This document shows, piece by piece, positions 23,164 through 34,589 of a DNA stretch of 64,000 nt. Source of the DNA: Haematobia irritans (lineage: Eukaryota; Arthropoda; Insecta; Diptera; Muscidae); contig NC_134399.1 of the NCBI RefSeq assembly GCF_050003625.1, positions 34,116,671-34,180,670 on the forward strand. The letters are read 5' to 3'. Each line of letters opens with the position of its first letter. Positions within the stretch are counted from its first letter, which is position 1. Both the position numbers and the translations under genes were made by a program. The notes under the pieces are model-generated. The model was not told the origin of the DNA and searched no databases. It worked only from the letters and a program-made list of their open reading frames with translations.

Positions 23164-23754
23164 TGCTCTTGACCATTCCAAACGTCATGAATGGGCACAA
23201 TGGTTCCAAGAAATGGCAACAGTGGATGATCAATTTTCGAAGAAAATCATCTTCAGTGATGAGGCACATTTTCACCTCAGTGGATTCGTCAATAAACAGA
23301 ATTGCCGCATTTGGGCGAATGAGAATCCAAGAGTGATTGTCGAAAAACCAATGCACCCACAAAGAGTGACTGTTTGGTGCGGTTTATGGGCTGGCGGCAT
23401 CATCGGGCCGTATTTTTTCCAAAATGAGGCCGGTCAGGCAGTTACTGTGAATGGTGTTCGCTATCGTGAGATGATTTTTATGACCCGATTTGGAAAATAT
23501 GGATGTGGACAATATGTGATTTCAGCAGGACGGTGCCACTTGCCACACAGCTAACGAAACAATGGCTCTTTTGCGCCAACAAATTCAATGGCCGTGTTAT
23601 CTCACGTAATGGCGATGCCAATTGGCCGCCAAGATCATGTGATTTGACACCGTTGGACTTTTTTCATTGGGGTTATTTGAAAGATCAAAACAACAAATAT
23701 GATTGAAGTACAAACAAACAATAACAAACCAAAAATTGTATTTCTTCAGACAAT

Positions 23755-24755
23755 TTTGTCGAAATTTTATTTTTATAGAAAATTTTGACATTTTATTTCA
23801 ATAGAGAATTTTATCCAAATTTTATTTCTATAGAAAATTTCGTAAAATGTTATTCCTATAGAAAATGTTGTCAAAATTTTTATTGACAATTTTATCAAAA
23901 TTTTATTTCTATAGAAAATTTTGTTAAAATTTTATTTTTGACAAAATTCTTTTAAAGCTGAGATCAAAACAACAAATATGAAATAAAATTTTGACAAAAT
24001 TTTCTATAGAAATAACAATGTGTCAATTTTTTGTTGACAAAATTGTCTATAGAAATAAAATTTTGGTAAAATTTTCTATACAAATAATATTTTGACAAAT
24101 TTTCTATAGAAATAAAATTATGACAAAATTTTCTATAGAAAAAATCTACAAAATTTTCTATACAAAAAAATGTACAAAATTTTCTACACAAAAAAAAAAA
24201 TGAAAATGTTATCAAAATTTTGTTATAGAAAACTTTGACAAAATTTTATTTCTATAGAAAATTTTGTCAAAATGTTACTTCTGTAGAAGACTTTGTTAAA
24301 CTTTTATTTTCATAAAAAAAAAACTTTGTAAAGTTGTTATTTCCATAGAAAGTTTTGACAAAATTTTACTGTTAGTAAATTTCAAAATTTTTTCAAAACA
24401 AAATTTTTTCAATTTTTTTTTCTATAGAAAATTTTGTCAAAAATGTTTGCTTTTTTTCAAAAAATTTTATAGAAACTTTTTTCAAAATTTTATTTCTGTA
24501 CAAAATTTTGTCAAATTTTTATTGTTATAGAAACTTTTGTCAAAATTTTATTACTATAAAAGATTTTGTCAAAATTTTAGTACTATACAAAATTTTGTCA
24601 AAATTTAATTTCTATAGAAAATTTTGTCAAAATTTTATTTCTATGGAAAAATTTGTCAAAATTTTATTTCTATGGAAAATTTTGTCAAAATTTTATTGCT
24701 ATAGAAATTTTGTCAAAATTTTATTTCTATGGAGAATTTTGTCAAACTGAATTAT
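23755..24755. repeat. 29-bp A/T minisatellite, orientation switches
   Basis: Minus-oriented units at 23755-23955, plus-oriented at about 23978-24215, then minus-oriented to 24755. The switches make a large imperfect inverted repeat. GATCAAAACAACAAATATGA occurs at both 23683 and 23965. Units with CTATGG in place of CTATAG lose the stop codon and give spurious open frames. Confidence 0.85.
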
Positions 24756-24767
24756 TTACATATGGAC

Positions 24768-24941
24768 TAACTTACAATTGAGAAGACGGTGTTAAGAAGT
24801 TTTAAAATACCTTGCCATCGGCAAGTGTTACCGCAACCCAAGTAATTCGATTATGGATGACAAGTTTAGTTTAGTACAAGTTTCTATGCAATCCATGGTG
24901 GAGGGTACATAAGATTCGGCCTGGCCGAACTTACGGCCGTA
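24768..24941 (-). repeat. Family B terminal fragment, copy B4
   Basis: Only the last ~175 bases of family B: CCATCGGCAAGTGTTACCGC, the CCATGGTGGAGGGTA motif and the GC palindrome, truncated just before TATACTTG. It follows minus-oriented satellite, the same order as at B3. Confidence 0.85.
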
Positions 24942-26617
24942 ATAATTAATATATAATTTTAATCAATTAAACATATAATGCATTGAAGATATTTTTGTTT
25001 TGTGTGCAGTCTAATAACATTGGGCCCTCCACAATTGTAACAGTAGGCCAGTACTGTATTGCCAATATAATTAAGTGATACCAGTGATTCATTCACACTT
25101 GTCCATGAGCTATTCATAATGACATACAAAAGCGATAAAATCTACTTCCCATTCTTTGAAATTCTTTAGCAAAACGAAAATAAATCAACAGTAGAGAGTA
25201 GATATCAATTACAAAATATTTTGACAGCAATTGTCAAGAAACATTTTTGTCTTCTCGAATGTTAAATGCTGTTGATTATTTTTCTCTAAAAGGACGACTT
25301 CAAATTCAAAGAAGCTTTTTTACAATTCACGGGTTTTAAATTTCAAATTATTCTTAAGAATTAGAAAAGGATTTGATAGTCATATCGTTATCTAAAAAAA
25401 ATTAATTATTAATAACAGATTCTGTCTGATTTCTGGGAAAGAATTAAAAGGGCTTTTCGAATTTCTCACAAAGACTTTTTATTTGGCTTTCACAAATTTC
25501 TTAAGTTATGAAGCTCTTTGATTTGGCATTTCCTTTAAAATCTCAAGTTTATTTAGACCTAGCCTATGAGAAGAAGTTTCTGAATGAAATCTCTTGGGAA
25601 ACAAATACCAAAATCAGTGTTGTCAACAGTTTTAGTATTTAGAGGTTTTTTTTTATGTATTTTTTTGTTCGTAAAATTCATCCCCAATAATTATCCTTAT
25701 TTTCTAATCTAAAATTGATATCTCTTCATTTGCATTAATATAAATTCAAATTAAAATTTTTATGAAAATGATTTACTTCCTTGTTAGTGAGCATTTGAAG
25801 ATTGTTTTTTTACCTATAAGCCATTCTTAAAAAATAAAAAAAAATATTCCCAGCATTTTCTTCCTATCAAGAAAATTGCTTTTGACAGCAAATCAGTATT
25901 GGAATCTATTTTCCTTGGGAATGAGTTTTTTCAATTCTCATCCCAAACTTTTGTATAAGCTTCAATAAAAATGATGAGTATCAGCCAAGTGTACTTATTT
26001 AAAGATTGTTCCCCTCCTCCATGGATTCTTATCGTTATCCTTGCTTTTGGACACAAAGTGGACATTGTCCAGTTTCGATTATCTTTTATACTGTGTCCAT
26101 TTTCATTGCTCATCCTTAAGTTATGCTCATCAATTTCAATCAATTTGCTGTACTTCTTATACCCTTCAGTATAAGATGGGAGTAGAATAAGTTTGAGTTC
26201 TCGTTGGTAATAAAAAAGGCCATAAAAAATTCACCAAAATATTTCCAATTAAATAATGTCCTCTGTAGTGGACATCGGTAGTCAAAGGGTTAAACAATTT
26301 ATTGACAAAATTACCTTTTAAACCAAAATAAATTCAGATAAAAAAATTTTTAAATTTATAATTAATTAATTATCTTTATTATCTTAATTAACATTTTAAT
26401 CAAATTAAAATATATTTACGAAAATAAGTATAACTGAACAGATTTTGTTCGAGAAATCCAAATATAAAAGTATAAACGGAAAGTTCATTAAACAAACGCT
26501 AAATCGTATATTAATTACAAGAACATATTTTCACCTAAAAGTAAAATAATTATTAATAAATAATTAATAAAACAAGCAATTATTGATTACCTCTATTTAA
26601 AAATTAATTGAGTTTTA

Positions 26618-26825
26618 CACAAAAAAATAAACCTGATAATTGAAGCATTTAAAAATTTTAATTGCAAATGCCTAAGAAATCAATTAACTTTTTAATCAAG
26701 AATGTTTTTAATTTCCAATAAACTCTGTGATTGATACTATAATGTTCGTGATTGAAGGAATTTCAATCACGAAAATTTTAATTCAATTAATTTTATGATC
26801 GAATCGGAAACAATTTTTTTCTGAG
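26618..26825. mobile_element. MITE, family M1 (diverged)
   Basis: A 208-bp stretch between TA dinucleotides (26616-26617, 26826-26827), starting CACAAAAAAATAAACC and ending TTTTTTCTGAG. AATTAATTTT and GTGATTGA motifs match 7098-7363. Confidence 0.6.
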
Positions 26826-26939
26826 TAGAAGACGATCTAACGAATCACCATACCAAATGAAATAGTCAAAGGGGCTACAGGACCTTCTTTCTATTTAAGT
26901 CGCCTTGGCCCTTTTTGAATATTAACTGCAATACTGCGC

Positions 26940-27056
26940 AAGAAGGCTGTCATTGAGCTAAATATGGAATCGTGCAGAACTTAGTGACAAGAGAGAAGTG
27001 CACAATGGACTGAATAAGAGAGCCCGAAATATCGGACTGCCACTATACCTAACTTA
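26940..27056 (+). mobile_element. SINE 3' end fragment
   Basis: Contains GTCATTGAGCTAAATATGG, CACAATGGACTGAATAAG and ATCGGACTGCCACTATACC, in the order found in the 3' halves of the SINEs at 10344 and 48194. The tRNA-like head is missing. Confidence 0.75.
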
Positions 27057-27254
27057 AGGAGTCCGAGCATATAGCGTCCTACTTTGCCGCTATTTTCATG
27101 GTATACATTATGGCGATATTTACGTAATTGTTTGGAAAATAAAAACTACTAGGCTGTAGCTTTTAAAGTGAATTTTACCAAAATTTGTATCTAGTTTGGT
27201 ATATTGGTAGAATTTTGGTAGATTTCACAAATTATTCTTTCCACCTAAGAGGTA

Positions 27255-29412
27255 CTTCAGAAATTTTCCATAGAAATAAAATTTTGGCAAAATTTTCCAT
27301 AGAAATAAAATTTTGACAAAATTTTCTATAGAAGTAGAATTTAAAAAAAAATCGCTACAATTATAACAAAATTTTCTATAAAAATAAATGTTGACAAAAA
27401 TTTCTATAGAAATAAAATTTTGAAAAAATTTTCGATAGAAATAAAATTTTGACAAATTTTTTCATAGAAATAAAATTTTAACAACAAAAAATCGCTACAA
27501 TTATGACAAAATTTTCTATAAAAATAAATTTTGATAGAAATAAAATTTTGAAAAAATTTTCGATAGAAATAAAATTTTGACACATTTTTTCATAGAAATA
27601 AAATTTTAACAAAATTTCCCATAGAAATAAAATTTTGACAAAATTTTCTATAAAAATAAATTTTGACAAAAGTTTCTATCGAAACAAAATTTTGACAAAT
27701 TTTTTATGAAATAAAATTTGACAAAATTTTCTAAGAAATAAAATTGTGACAAAATTTTCCATAGAAATAAAATTTTGGCAAATTTTTTCATAGAAATAAA
27801 ATTTTAACAAAATTTTCCATAGAAATAAAATTTTGACAAAATTGTCTATAGAAATAAAATTTTAACAAAATAGAAATAAAATTTTGACAAAATTTGTTAT
27901 GGCAATAAAATTTTGACAAAATTTATATAGAAATAAAATTTTGAAATAAAAAGAGAAAATAAAATAGAAATAAAATGTAGAATGACAAAATTTTCAATCG
28001 AAATAAAATTTTGAAAAATTTTCCATACACTAAAAAAAAAAGTTTACTTGGATCAAAAGATTTTGACCTTCCCTTAAGAATTTCGGTATTGATTCCGAGC
28101 CAAAGATGCGGCTTCTTTAAAATAAAGACATTTTTAGTGACATATCTGGCTTTAAATCTAGGATCAATAAAATTAAAATTAGGATACAGATCTCGTTTAT
28201 CAAATTTTCATTCTATTTTCGCGGTTTATTAATAAAGGTACTCACGTACAAACAAATGCCAGTTTCCAAATTATAACGGATACTTCAAAGTAAAAAATGC
28301 TTTCTTAATTCCAAAAAAAAAAACTTTAAACCAAAGACGCTAACTTCTCAAAATAATTCTTAGCCTATATTTGAAGCGTTTTTATCTTAAATCTAAAGTT
28401 TCAATATTTCAGTAAATTTAAGGACAATTTCTTTAAATCAAACATGTAATTCTTTACCTTAAGGCAAATTCGCCTTAGTTCAAAGACATGCGACTTTAAC
28501 GGAGGCACGCAATCTTACAAAATTTGTGTCCTAAATTGAATGAAAAAAAATGTTGAAGCAAAGAATATAAACATTATTTTAGTTAAAATTTCATTATTTT
28601 AAAGAAATTTGTCCTTAATATTTTGTAAATTTCGCATCCTAAAATTTAGGGTACGTAGTCTTTAATATCACGTAAATATTTTTTTCAGTGTAGGAATAAA
28701 ATTTTGAAAAATTCCCATAGAAATAAAATGTTGACAAAATTTCCTATAGAAATAACATTTAAAAAAAAATTCTCTAGGTATAATATATTGACATTTTCTA
28801 TAAAAGTACATTTTGACAAAAGTTTCTATACAAATAAAATTTTGACAAAATTTTTTAAGAAATAAAATTTTGACAAAATTTTTTAAGAAATAAAGTTTTG
28901 ACAAAATTTTCCTAAGATATAATAATTTTGACAAATTTTTCCATAGAAATAAAATTTTTACAAAATTTTTACAAAATTTTGACAAAATTTTCGATAGAAA
29001 TAAAATTTTGACACAATATTCTATAGAAATAAAATTTGGACAAAATTTTCTATAGAAACAATATTTTTAAAAAATTTGCTATTGTAACATAATGTTGTAA
29101 ATATTTTCTCTAGGGATAAAATTTTGACAATATCTGCTATAGAAATCAAATGTTGATAAAATTTTCTATAGAAATCAAATTTTGACAACATTTTCTATAG
29201 AAATAAAATTTTGACAAAAATTTCTATAGAAATAAAATTTTGACAAAATTTTCTGTAGAAACAAAATTTTGACAAAATTTCTGTAGATATAAAATAGAAA
29301 TAAAATGTAGAATGACAAAATTTTGAAAAATTTTCCGTAGGAATACAATTTTGAAAAATTCCCATAGAAATAAAATTTTGACAAAATTTCCCATAGAAAT
29401 AACATTTAAAAA
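27255..29412 (+). repeat. 29-bp A/T minisatellite block (split by MITE)
   Basis: Plus-oriented units with many CCATAG variants, interrupted at 28028-28690 by a MITE and ending at the palindromic MITE 29422. Two sub-blocks contain the longer repeat CGCTACAATTATGACAAAAT at 27350 and 27491, showing segmental duplication of about 140 bp. Confidence 0.88.
28028..28690. mobile_element. MITE with CACT(A/G)AAAAAA ends
   Basis: A 663-bp insert in satellite, flanked by TA (28026-28027 and 28691-28692). Ends CACTAAAAAAAAAAGTTT and ATATTTTTTTCAGTG are imperfect inverted repeats. Inner arms share TTCTTTAAAATAA blocks in opposite orientation. The satellite reads through when it is removed. Same end type as 11912-13662. 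Confidence 0.85.
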
Positions 29413-29421
29413 AATTGTCTA

Positions 29422-29671
29422 CACGCAGAGAAGGAATATGATCACCTCAAACATGTTTCAAGAGCAAAATGTTATTTTTGTATGGTGACCATGTAACATG
29501 ATTGTCACTAAAATGTTATTTTCTCGTCAAATATACCCTGCTTGCCGAAATCAGATACATGATTTCCGAGAAAATAACATGGTTGCGAAAACCATGTTAC
29601 ATGGTCACTACCCAAAAATAACATTTTGCTCTTAAAACATGTTTGAGGTGATCATATTCCTTCTCTGGGTG
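29422..29671. mobile_element. Palindromic MITE, family M3
   Basis: A 250-bp element flanked by TA (29420-29421 and 29672-29673). Nearly the whole element is an inverted repeat: CACGCAGAGAAGGAATATGA ... ATCATATTCCTTCTCTGGGTG, extending about 100 bases per arm. Other family members: 37331-38481, 63392-63587 and a scrap at 17870. Confidence 0.9.
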
Positions 29672-29673
29672 TA

Positions 29674-30206
29674 AGAGGGGTTTTAGACGATGCAATTGGT
29701 TGCGTGCAATTTTTTTGTATTCTCTTTTAAAGTTGCTTCTTAAAAACTTCAGCATTTATAGGTTGAAATTTTTCATGCAATCGCTTGAAATTTCAAGTTT
29801 CAGAAATGTCAAAAAATTGCAAGACGAACGGAAAACATGAAATTTTTTCTACCCCCCTTGCTTCTCTACCCCGTTTGCCTACAAACAAGAATTGCGTGCA
29901 ATTATTGCATGCAATTATTGCATCGTCTAAAACCCTTCTAAGAGGGGTTTTAGACGATGCAATTGGTTGCGTGCAATTTTTTGTATTCTCTTTTAAAGTT
30001 GCTTCTTAAAAACTTCAGCATTTATACGTTGAAATTTTTCATGCAATCGCTTGAAATTTCAAGTTTCAGAAATGTCAAAAAATTGCAAGAGGAACGGAAA
30101 ACATGAAATTTTTTCTACCCCCTTTGCTTCTCTACCCCGTTTGCCTACAAACAAAAATTGCGTGCAATTATTGCATGCAATTATTGCATCGTCTAAAACC
30201 CTTCTA
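29674..30206. repeat. Two head-to-tail 267-bp units with inverted ends
   Basis: Units 29674-29940 and 29941-30206 are nearly identical (a few substitutions, one T-run difference). Each starts AGAGGGGTTTTAGACGATGC and ends GCATCGTCTAAAACCCTTCTA, so each has ~20-bp inverted termini. It directly follows the palindromic MITE. Open frames of 62-74 codons repeat in both units but look incidental. Confidence 0.9.
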
Positions 30207-30289
30207 AGTATAAAATCTTGGCATTTTGTAAAAACATAAATTTTGACAAAAGTTTCTATAGAAATAAAATTTTGTTCGTTATTGTTGGA

Positions 30290-30628
30290 TAGCCGACTAT
30301 CAAACCCTTTTTCGGAAGGTTCAAGGCAAGGAAAATTTGTTTAGGTAGTAGCAGTCTATCAAACCCTTTTTCGGGAGGTTCAAGTGTAGTTCACGTTGGG
30401 TTGAGTGAATTACCCGAATTTTTTCTGATAATTGGTTGATAGTTTTGCTGCAAGTAGAGGATGCTGATGAGGAATGTGGTAATTCCTAAACAGCTGTACA
30501 TCCCACCATCTCCCAGTCTATAAGGCTTTGCCCAAATAAATTTAAAATTAAATTCTTTTCCTCTGTTGGTAAGCTACAATTGTAGTTTAGTCAATGCATG
30601 GTTTTAAGCTGAAATCAAGGACGACAAT
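30290..30628 (+). mobile_element. Family G (Penelope-like) fragment, copy G1
   Basis: Contains two copies of TATCAAACCCTTTTTCGG, the TTCACGTTGGGTTGAGTGAA block, a decayed hammerhead motif and the outer block GTAGTTTAGTCAATGCATGG then TTTTAAGCTGAAATC. It is the longest member and opposite in orientation to G3 and G4. Assignment to Penelope-like elements rests on the hammerhead type (known in that group) and is inference. Confidence 0.6.
30448..30516 (+). ncRNA. Hammerhead ribozyme motif, decayed
   Basis: Stem I inner strands GGATG (30459-30463) and CATCC (30499-30503), core CTGATGA (30464-30470), stem II GGAAT/ATTCC (30471-30475 and 30482-30486). The second core element reads TAAA instead of GAAA (30487-30490), and the outer stem I is damaged. 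The lost core G predicts no self-cleavage. Confidence 0.7.
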
Positions 30629-31800
30629 AATAAATAAAATTTTGACAAAATTTTTTAAAAAATAAAATTTTGCCAAATTTTTTAAGAAATAAAATTTTGC
30701 AAAATTTTTCCATAGAAATAAAATTTTGACAAAATTTTCCATAGAAATAAAATTTTGACAAAATTTTCTATAGAAATAAAATTTTGCCAAAATTTTCTAT
30801 AGAAATAAACTATTGAAATATTTTCCATAGAAATAAAATTTTGGAAAATTCCCATAGAAATATATTCTTGAAAAAATTTTCCATAGATATAAAATTTTGA
30901 CAAAATTTCCCATAGAAATATATTTTTTAAAAAATTTACATAGTAATAAAAATTTTTACAAAATTTCACGTAGTTTGAAATAAAAATAGAAAATAAAATA
31001 GAATTAAATTGTAGAATGACAACATTTTCTATAGAAATAAAATTGTGAAAAATTTGCCATAGGAATAAAATTTTGAAAAATGCCCATAAAAATAAAATGT
31101 TGATAAAATTTCCTATAGAAATAAAATTTAAAAAAAAACTCTGGTATACCATTTTGCCATTTTCTATAAAAATACATTTTGACAACAGTTTCTAAGAAAT
31201 AAAATTTTGACAATTTTTTTTATAGAAATAAAATTTTAACAAAATTTTCTATAGAAATAAACTATTGAAAAATTTTCCATAGAAATAAAATTTTGGAAAA
31301 TTCCCATAGAAATATATTATTGAAAAAATTTTCCATAGATATAAAATTTTGACAAAATTTCCAATAGAAATACATTTTTTAAAAAATTTACATAGTAATA
31401 AAATTTTGAAAAATTTTCTATGCAAATAAAATTTTGAAAATTTTTCTATGGAAATAAAATGTTGACAAAATTTCTTATAGAAGTACGAATTTCGAACAAA
31501 AATTTTCTCTAGGTATACAATTTTGACAAAATTTTCTCTAGGTACAAAATTTTCTATAGGAATAAAGTTCTGACAATATTTTCTATAGAAACAAAATTCG
31601 TTTTCTTTGTTATTGTTGGGTTTCTCTTCAATCATTATTGTTGTTTTTAATTTCAGCTTAATCAAGCTGAAATCGAATACAACAATAATAATAGAAACAA
31701 TATTTTTACAAAATTTTCCATAAAAACAAAATTTTGACAAAATTTTCTATAGAAATAAAATATTGAAAAAAATTTCAAAAACTAAATTATGATTACATTT
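30629..31800 (+). repeat. 29-bp A/T minisatellite block
   Basis: Plus-oriented diverged units, including a duplicated segment (30795-30965 resembles 31255-31400). At 31610-31690 there is a collapsed family G scar: TTGTTTTTAATTTCAGCTTAATCAAGCTGAAATCGAATACAACAA, a short palindrome made only of the element's ends. Confidence 0.85.
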
Positions 31801-33308
31801 TCTATAAAGTCAATATTAAGTCAACATATTTAAAAATTTTAATTCTCGTTGAGGGTCATACTATAAAAGTCCATTGTGGGTAAAATCGCCCTGTTCGCAG
31901 AAGTAGCAATTTTCCATTGTTGGTGTAAGCTACAAAAATATTTAAAACTTCGTCACATTTATAATTCACGGGAAATTTATGCACCCAAATAAATGATCGC
32001 TATTATGAGTTATCATAATATAATAAATAATCATTTAAAATAAAGTAACAAATCATTTCTCTCGGAGAAACATTTTGTCATAACAACAATTTGATAAAAA
32101 AAACCTTCAAATTTTTATTTGTTAGCCAGTGTCTTCGGAGGCAAATTTCTACCATTTTCGGATCCAAAAAGAAAATTTTTATCTTAGCTAGCACCAAACC
32201 TGAATATAAAACCGATACTCAAATACATACTTAAGAGAAGTTACATGATCTCTGTGATATTTTAGATCATACTAGAATCCTCTAGCAACAAAACGATCTA
32301 AAAGGGTACCTTTCAAGTTCCCATTGCCTATTGGTAAATAATATCCAACAAATCTATATTCACTTAGTAATGTCCATCCAATTTTTCTCCAATAACCAAT
32401 CTACTTCTATGAATGAACTAACTCAGCAACGAGCAACAAAAAAAAAACAAATGGTTGAACATGTATTTGTATAAGATTTCCGTCTGTATCCTTTCGAGTT
32501 CAATTTGATGTAATTTTCAATGTCTTTTTTATTTAATACTACAGCGTAAATTGAATCAATTCAATTTATTTAACACTCACATTTCCGTTCCCCCCCAGAC
32601 CCGCTTTCCTTATCCTCATGCCATTCTTACTTCCTTTCTACCATACAATCATTGTCTTCACGGAACATCCTTTTGCAAAGGAATATATCTTCTGCCTATT
32701 TTCTTGTTAAGAATCCTTTCAACGGAGAAAATGTTCGTCAATCCAGCACAAAACAAGACAAGAAATTATGATAAAAAAACACTTTGCTTTCGTTGAATGC
32801 AATTGGTGGATATTGAATGCTTGAAGTAAAAACGAAGTGAACAAAAACAATCTAAAGCAATCATAAGGATAATTCAAGTAGAAAACAAGTCCTTTTCATT
32901 TTTTCTTGTAACCTCCTGCTGAGAGGAGTGTATATTGAGGGAGTTTGCATCGAATTGAAAGTAAAATGTGATATATGTTTGAGAGAGTCTATTTGGTAGG
33001 ATATGTTGGGGAGAGGGGGGGAGCCACCCTCAGCCAATACTGGATGCGAGTATGTCAGGTTGAGGGATGAGCATGAACTCATTCATCCATGTTTTTTCGA
33101 CAGATTTAGGTTAACAATTACCATTTAAATACAATTTAGTCTAGTAGGAAAATAAATGAAAATTTCTATCATTTAAATATTGAAGAGTTTCTAATATTTT
33201 CACAATAATTGTTTCCAAGGATTCAAAAAGCGGAACTAACAAGCAAGAATTCAGCCATAAGGAAGACTGGCTTAATTGAGACCTCAACGTGGAGTCTTAT
33301 ACATTTGC
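31801..33308. other. Single-copy-looking DNA, no gene recognised
   Basis: AT-rich sequence without satellite or MITE signatures. The open frames (81 codons plus strand at 32551; 73 codons minus strand at 32861) are low-complexity or unremarkable. Nothing callable. Confidence 0.45.
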
Positions 33309-33433
33309 ATTTGAAACTGCAAGAGTTGCAATGTCACCAAGCAAATATGGACGGACCCATATAACCCAACTTAAGGGTTATATGGGTCCATCCATATTTG
33401 CTTGGTGACATTGCAACCCATGCAGTTTCAAAT
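33309..33433. repeat. 58-bp inverted duplication (hairpin) at LINE edge
   Basis: Arms 33309-33366 and 33375-33433 are inverted copies with about four differences around an 8-base centre (AACTTAAG region). Key blocks are TTGCAATGTCACCAAGCAAA / TTTGCTTGGTGACATTGCAA and CCCATATAACCC / GGGTTATATGGG. The right arm is in frame with the RNase H pseudogene, so the left arm is an inverted duplicate of coding sequence. Confidence 0.9.
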
Positions 33434-33960
33434 TGGACATTCACCATCATAAGAGTCTTCTCAGACAGTATGGGCTTACCAACAGATTCTAGGTCGCCTG
33501 GAATATATAAGGTAGTTACTAGCCTGGCTAACTCATCCGCTTTGCTGTTCCCTATTATGTTCGTGTGGCCAGGCACCCATATTAGATGAATATTGTAATG
33601 CTCAGCCTTATCGTTGAGAGATTTGCGGCAATCGATGGCCGTTTTCGAGTTGAGGAACACAAAGTCCAAAGATTTTATTGCACGTTGACTGTCTGAGAAT
33701 ATATGACCGAATTTATATAAGACCACCTCGTTCATAGCTAACATATCAACCAGAAAATTGCTACATTTATTAGGTAATTTTATGGCGATTTTAAGTTCCA
33801 GGTCTTTTGAGTATACCCCAACACCCTTTTGTCCATCCAACTTGGAGCCATCGGTATCTATATAATTTAGAGAACCGAAGTGTCACTGTGCATCTTTTCT
33901 GACCACAGCGATAGCTCGCGTGACCGTACATCCGTTGTTGCTGCTGACTGATTGACCAAT
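33375..33960 (-). pseudogene. LINE RNase H domain, broken
   Basis: Reads FGSLNYIDTDGSKLDGQ (first catalytic Asp), a VDML segment where QAE is normal (Glu replaced by Asp), IFSDSQRAIKSLD (Asp) and WVPGHTNIIGNSKADELA (last Asp). An in-frame TGA precedes HFGSLN near 33882. It resembles the RNase H of the LINE at 50.5-51.3 kb but is clearly a different lineage. The C-terminal end runs into the hairpin at 33309. Confidence 0.88.
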
Positions 33961-34266
33961 ATGCCTAAAGATAATATATGCAACATGACATTAAGGGAAT
34001 CTGTTCCTGTTTTACTGATTACGCTTGAAATACCGAAACACGCCATTCGCTAAAATTTATCTAAACTTGTAGATTGCTGAAGTGCCGGTCAACAAACCAC
34101 AACACCACATATTTTAATTACATTATTACTAAATTTAGTTATTAAAATTATTTAATAAATAAATCTTTATTTATTTATAATTATATGTCTAACCACTGTC
34201 TTATGCAGCCAATGTACAATTTTCGGTTTTAGTCTCCACTTTTTCCCTACTGCCTATAGGTAAGAG

Positions 34267-34363
34267 CAGGGCTGTGGAGCCGGAGTCTTGGAGTCGGAGT
34301 CTGAAGATTTTGCTGGAGTCGGAGTTGTACAAAATTTTGTTCGACTCCGACTCCGGCTAAACC
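34267..34363 (+). mobile_element. GGAGTC-rich hAT-like fragment
   Basis: Starts CAGGGCTGTGGAGCCGGAGTC and carries GGAGTC repeats, then inverted GACTCCGACTCCGGC. This is the mirror of 4436-4528. TTTAAGGCCATATACATATG and satellite follow some 240 bases later, as at 4 kb in inverse order. Confidence 0.7.
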
Positions 34364-34589
34364 AAATTTTTTAATATACATCACATTTTTGTAACTAAGC
34401 AAGTTTTTACGCAAATTAGTTTCCATTGCGTTATTCATTCGATCAATGTAAATGAAAATCAACTTCCAATTACTGCTATGTTTTTATGTTTCCTAGAATG
34501 TTAGACTAGCAGATGGGCTGGATCGATCCATTTTAATGTTCATATCAATTTATTTGAAATATTTCGAACAATCGAAATTATTTTTTTTT

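Larger units (their letters stand above)
22387..23703 (+). pseudogene. Mariner-like transposase, broken
   Basis: ATG at 22387 opens a helix-turn-helix N-terminus (MERYTIQQRVKIIQTYYENG; RPNVRTIAKIVEKF) running to 22680. A MITE then interrupts. The catalytic part resumes about 22915 with FSDEAHFHLSGFVNKQNCRI (first Asp) and VTVWCGLWAGGIIGPYFF, then needs frame changes near 23515 and 23585 to read QQDGATCHTANETM (second Asp) and WPPRSCDLTPLDFF (third Asp). Second-to-third spacing is about 41 residues, so the family may be DD41D-like, but frameshifts make the count uncertain. Inactive. Confidence 0.9.
22274..23704 (+). mobile_element. Mariner-like element, right end lost
   Basis: The left end (AAAGGGTGGGTAAATTGTAA) follows TA. 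A ~110-bp leader precedes the transposase ATG. The right end is missing: sequence passes into satellite soon after the last transposase codons. It carries a MITE (22683-22910) and a GGAGTC-rich insert (23034-23163). Confidence 0.85.
24942..27170. other. AT-rich DNA with scattered MITE and SINE scraps
   Basis: Mostly single-copy-looking AT-rich sequence. An M1-type scrap (TTTCCAATTAAATAATG) is at 26240. Opposed open frames at 25931-26174 overlap in antiparallel with no domain. No gene supported. Confidence 0.45.

Noticed and set aside
24508..24750. Long open frames in the 29-bp satellite (FCQNFISIENFVKILFL-type peptides), here and at 27225, 30682, 31249, 41760 and 56173
   Set aside because: They are produced by the repeat: three 29-bp units equal 29 codons, and a CTATAG to CTATGG change removes the only stop. 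The peptides follow the DNA repeat with no independent conservation.
29422..30206. CRISPR-like or integron-like repeat array
   Set aside because: This is eukaryotic DNA. The pair of 267-bp units and the palindromic MITE explain the regular spacing and there are no variable spacers.
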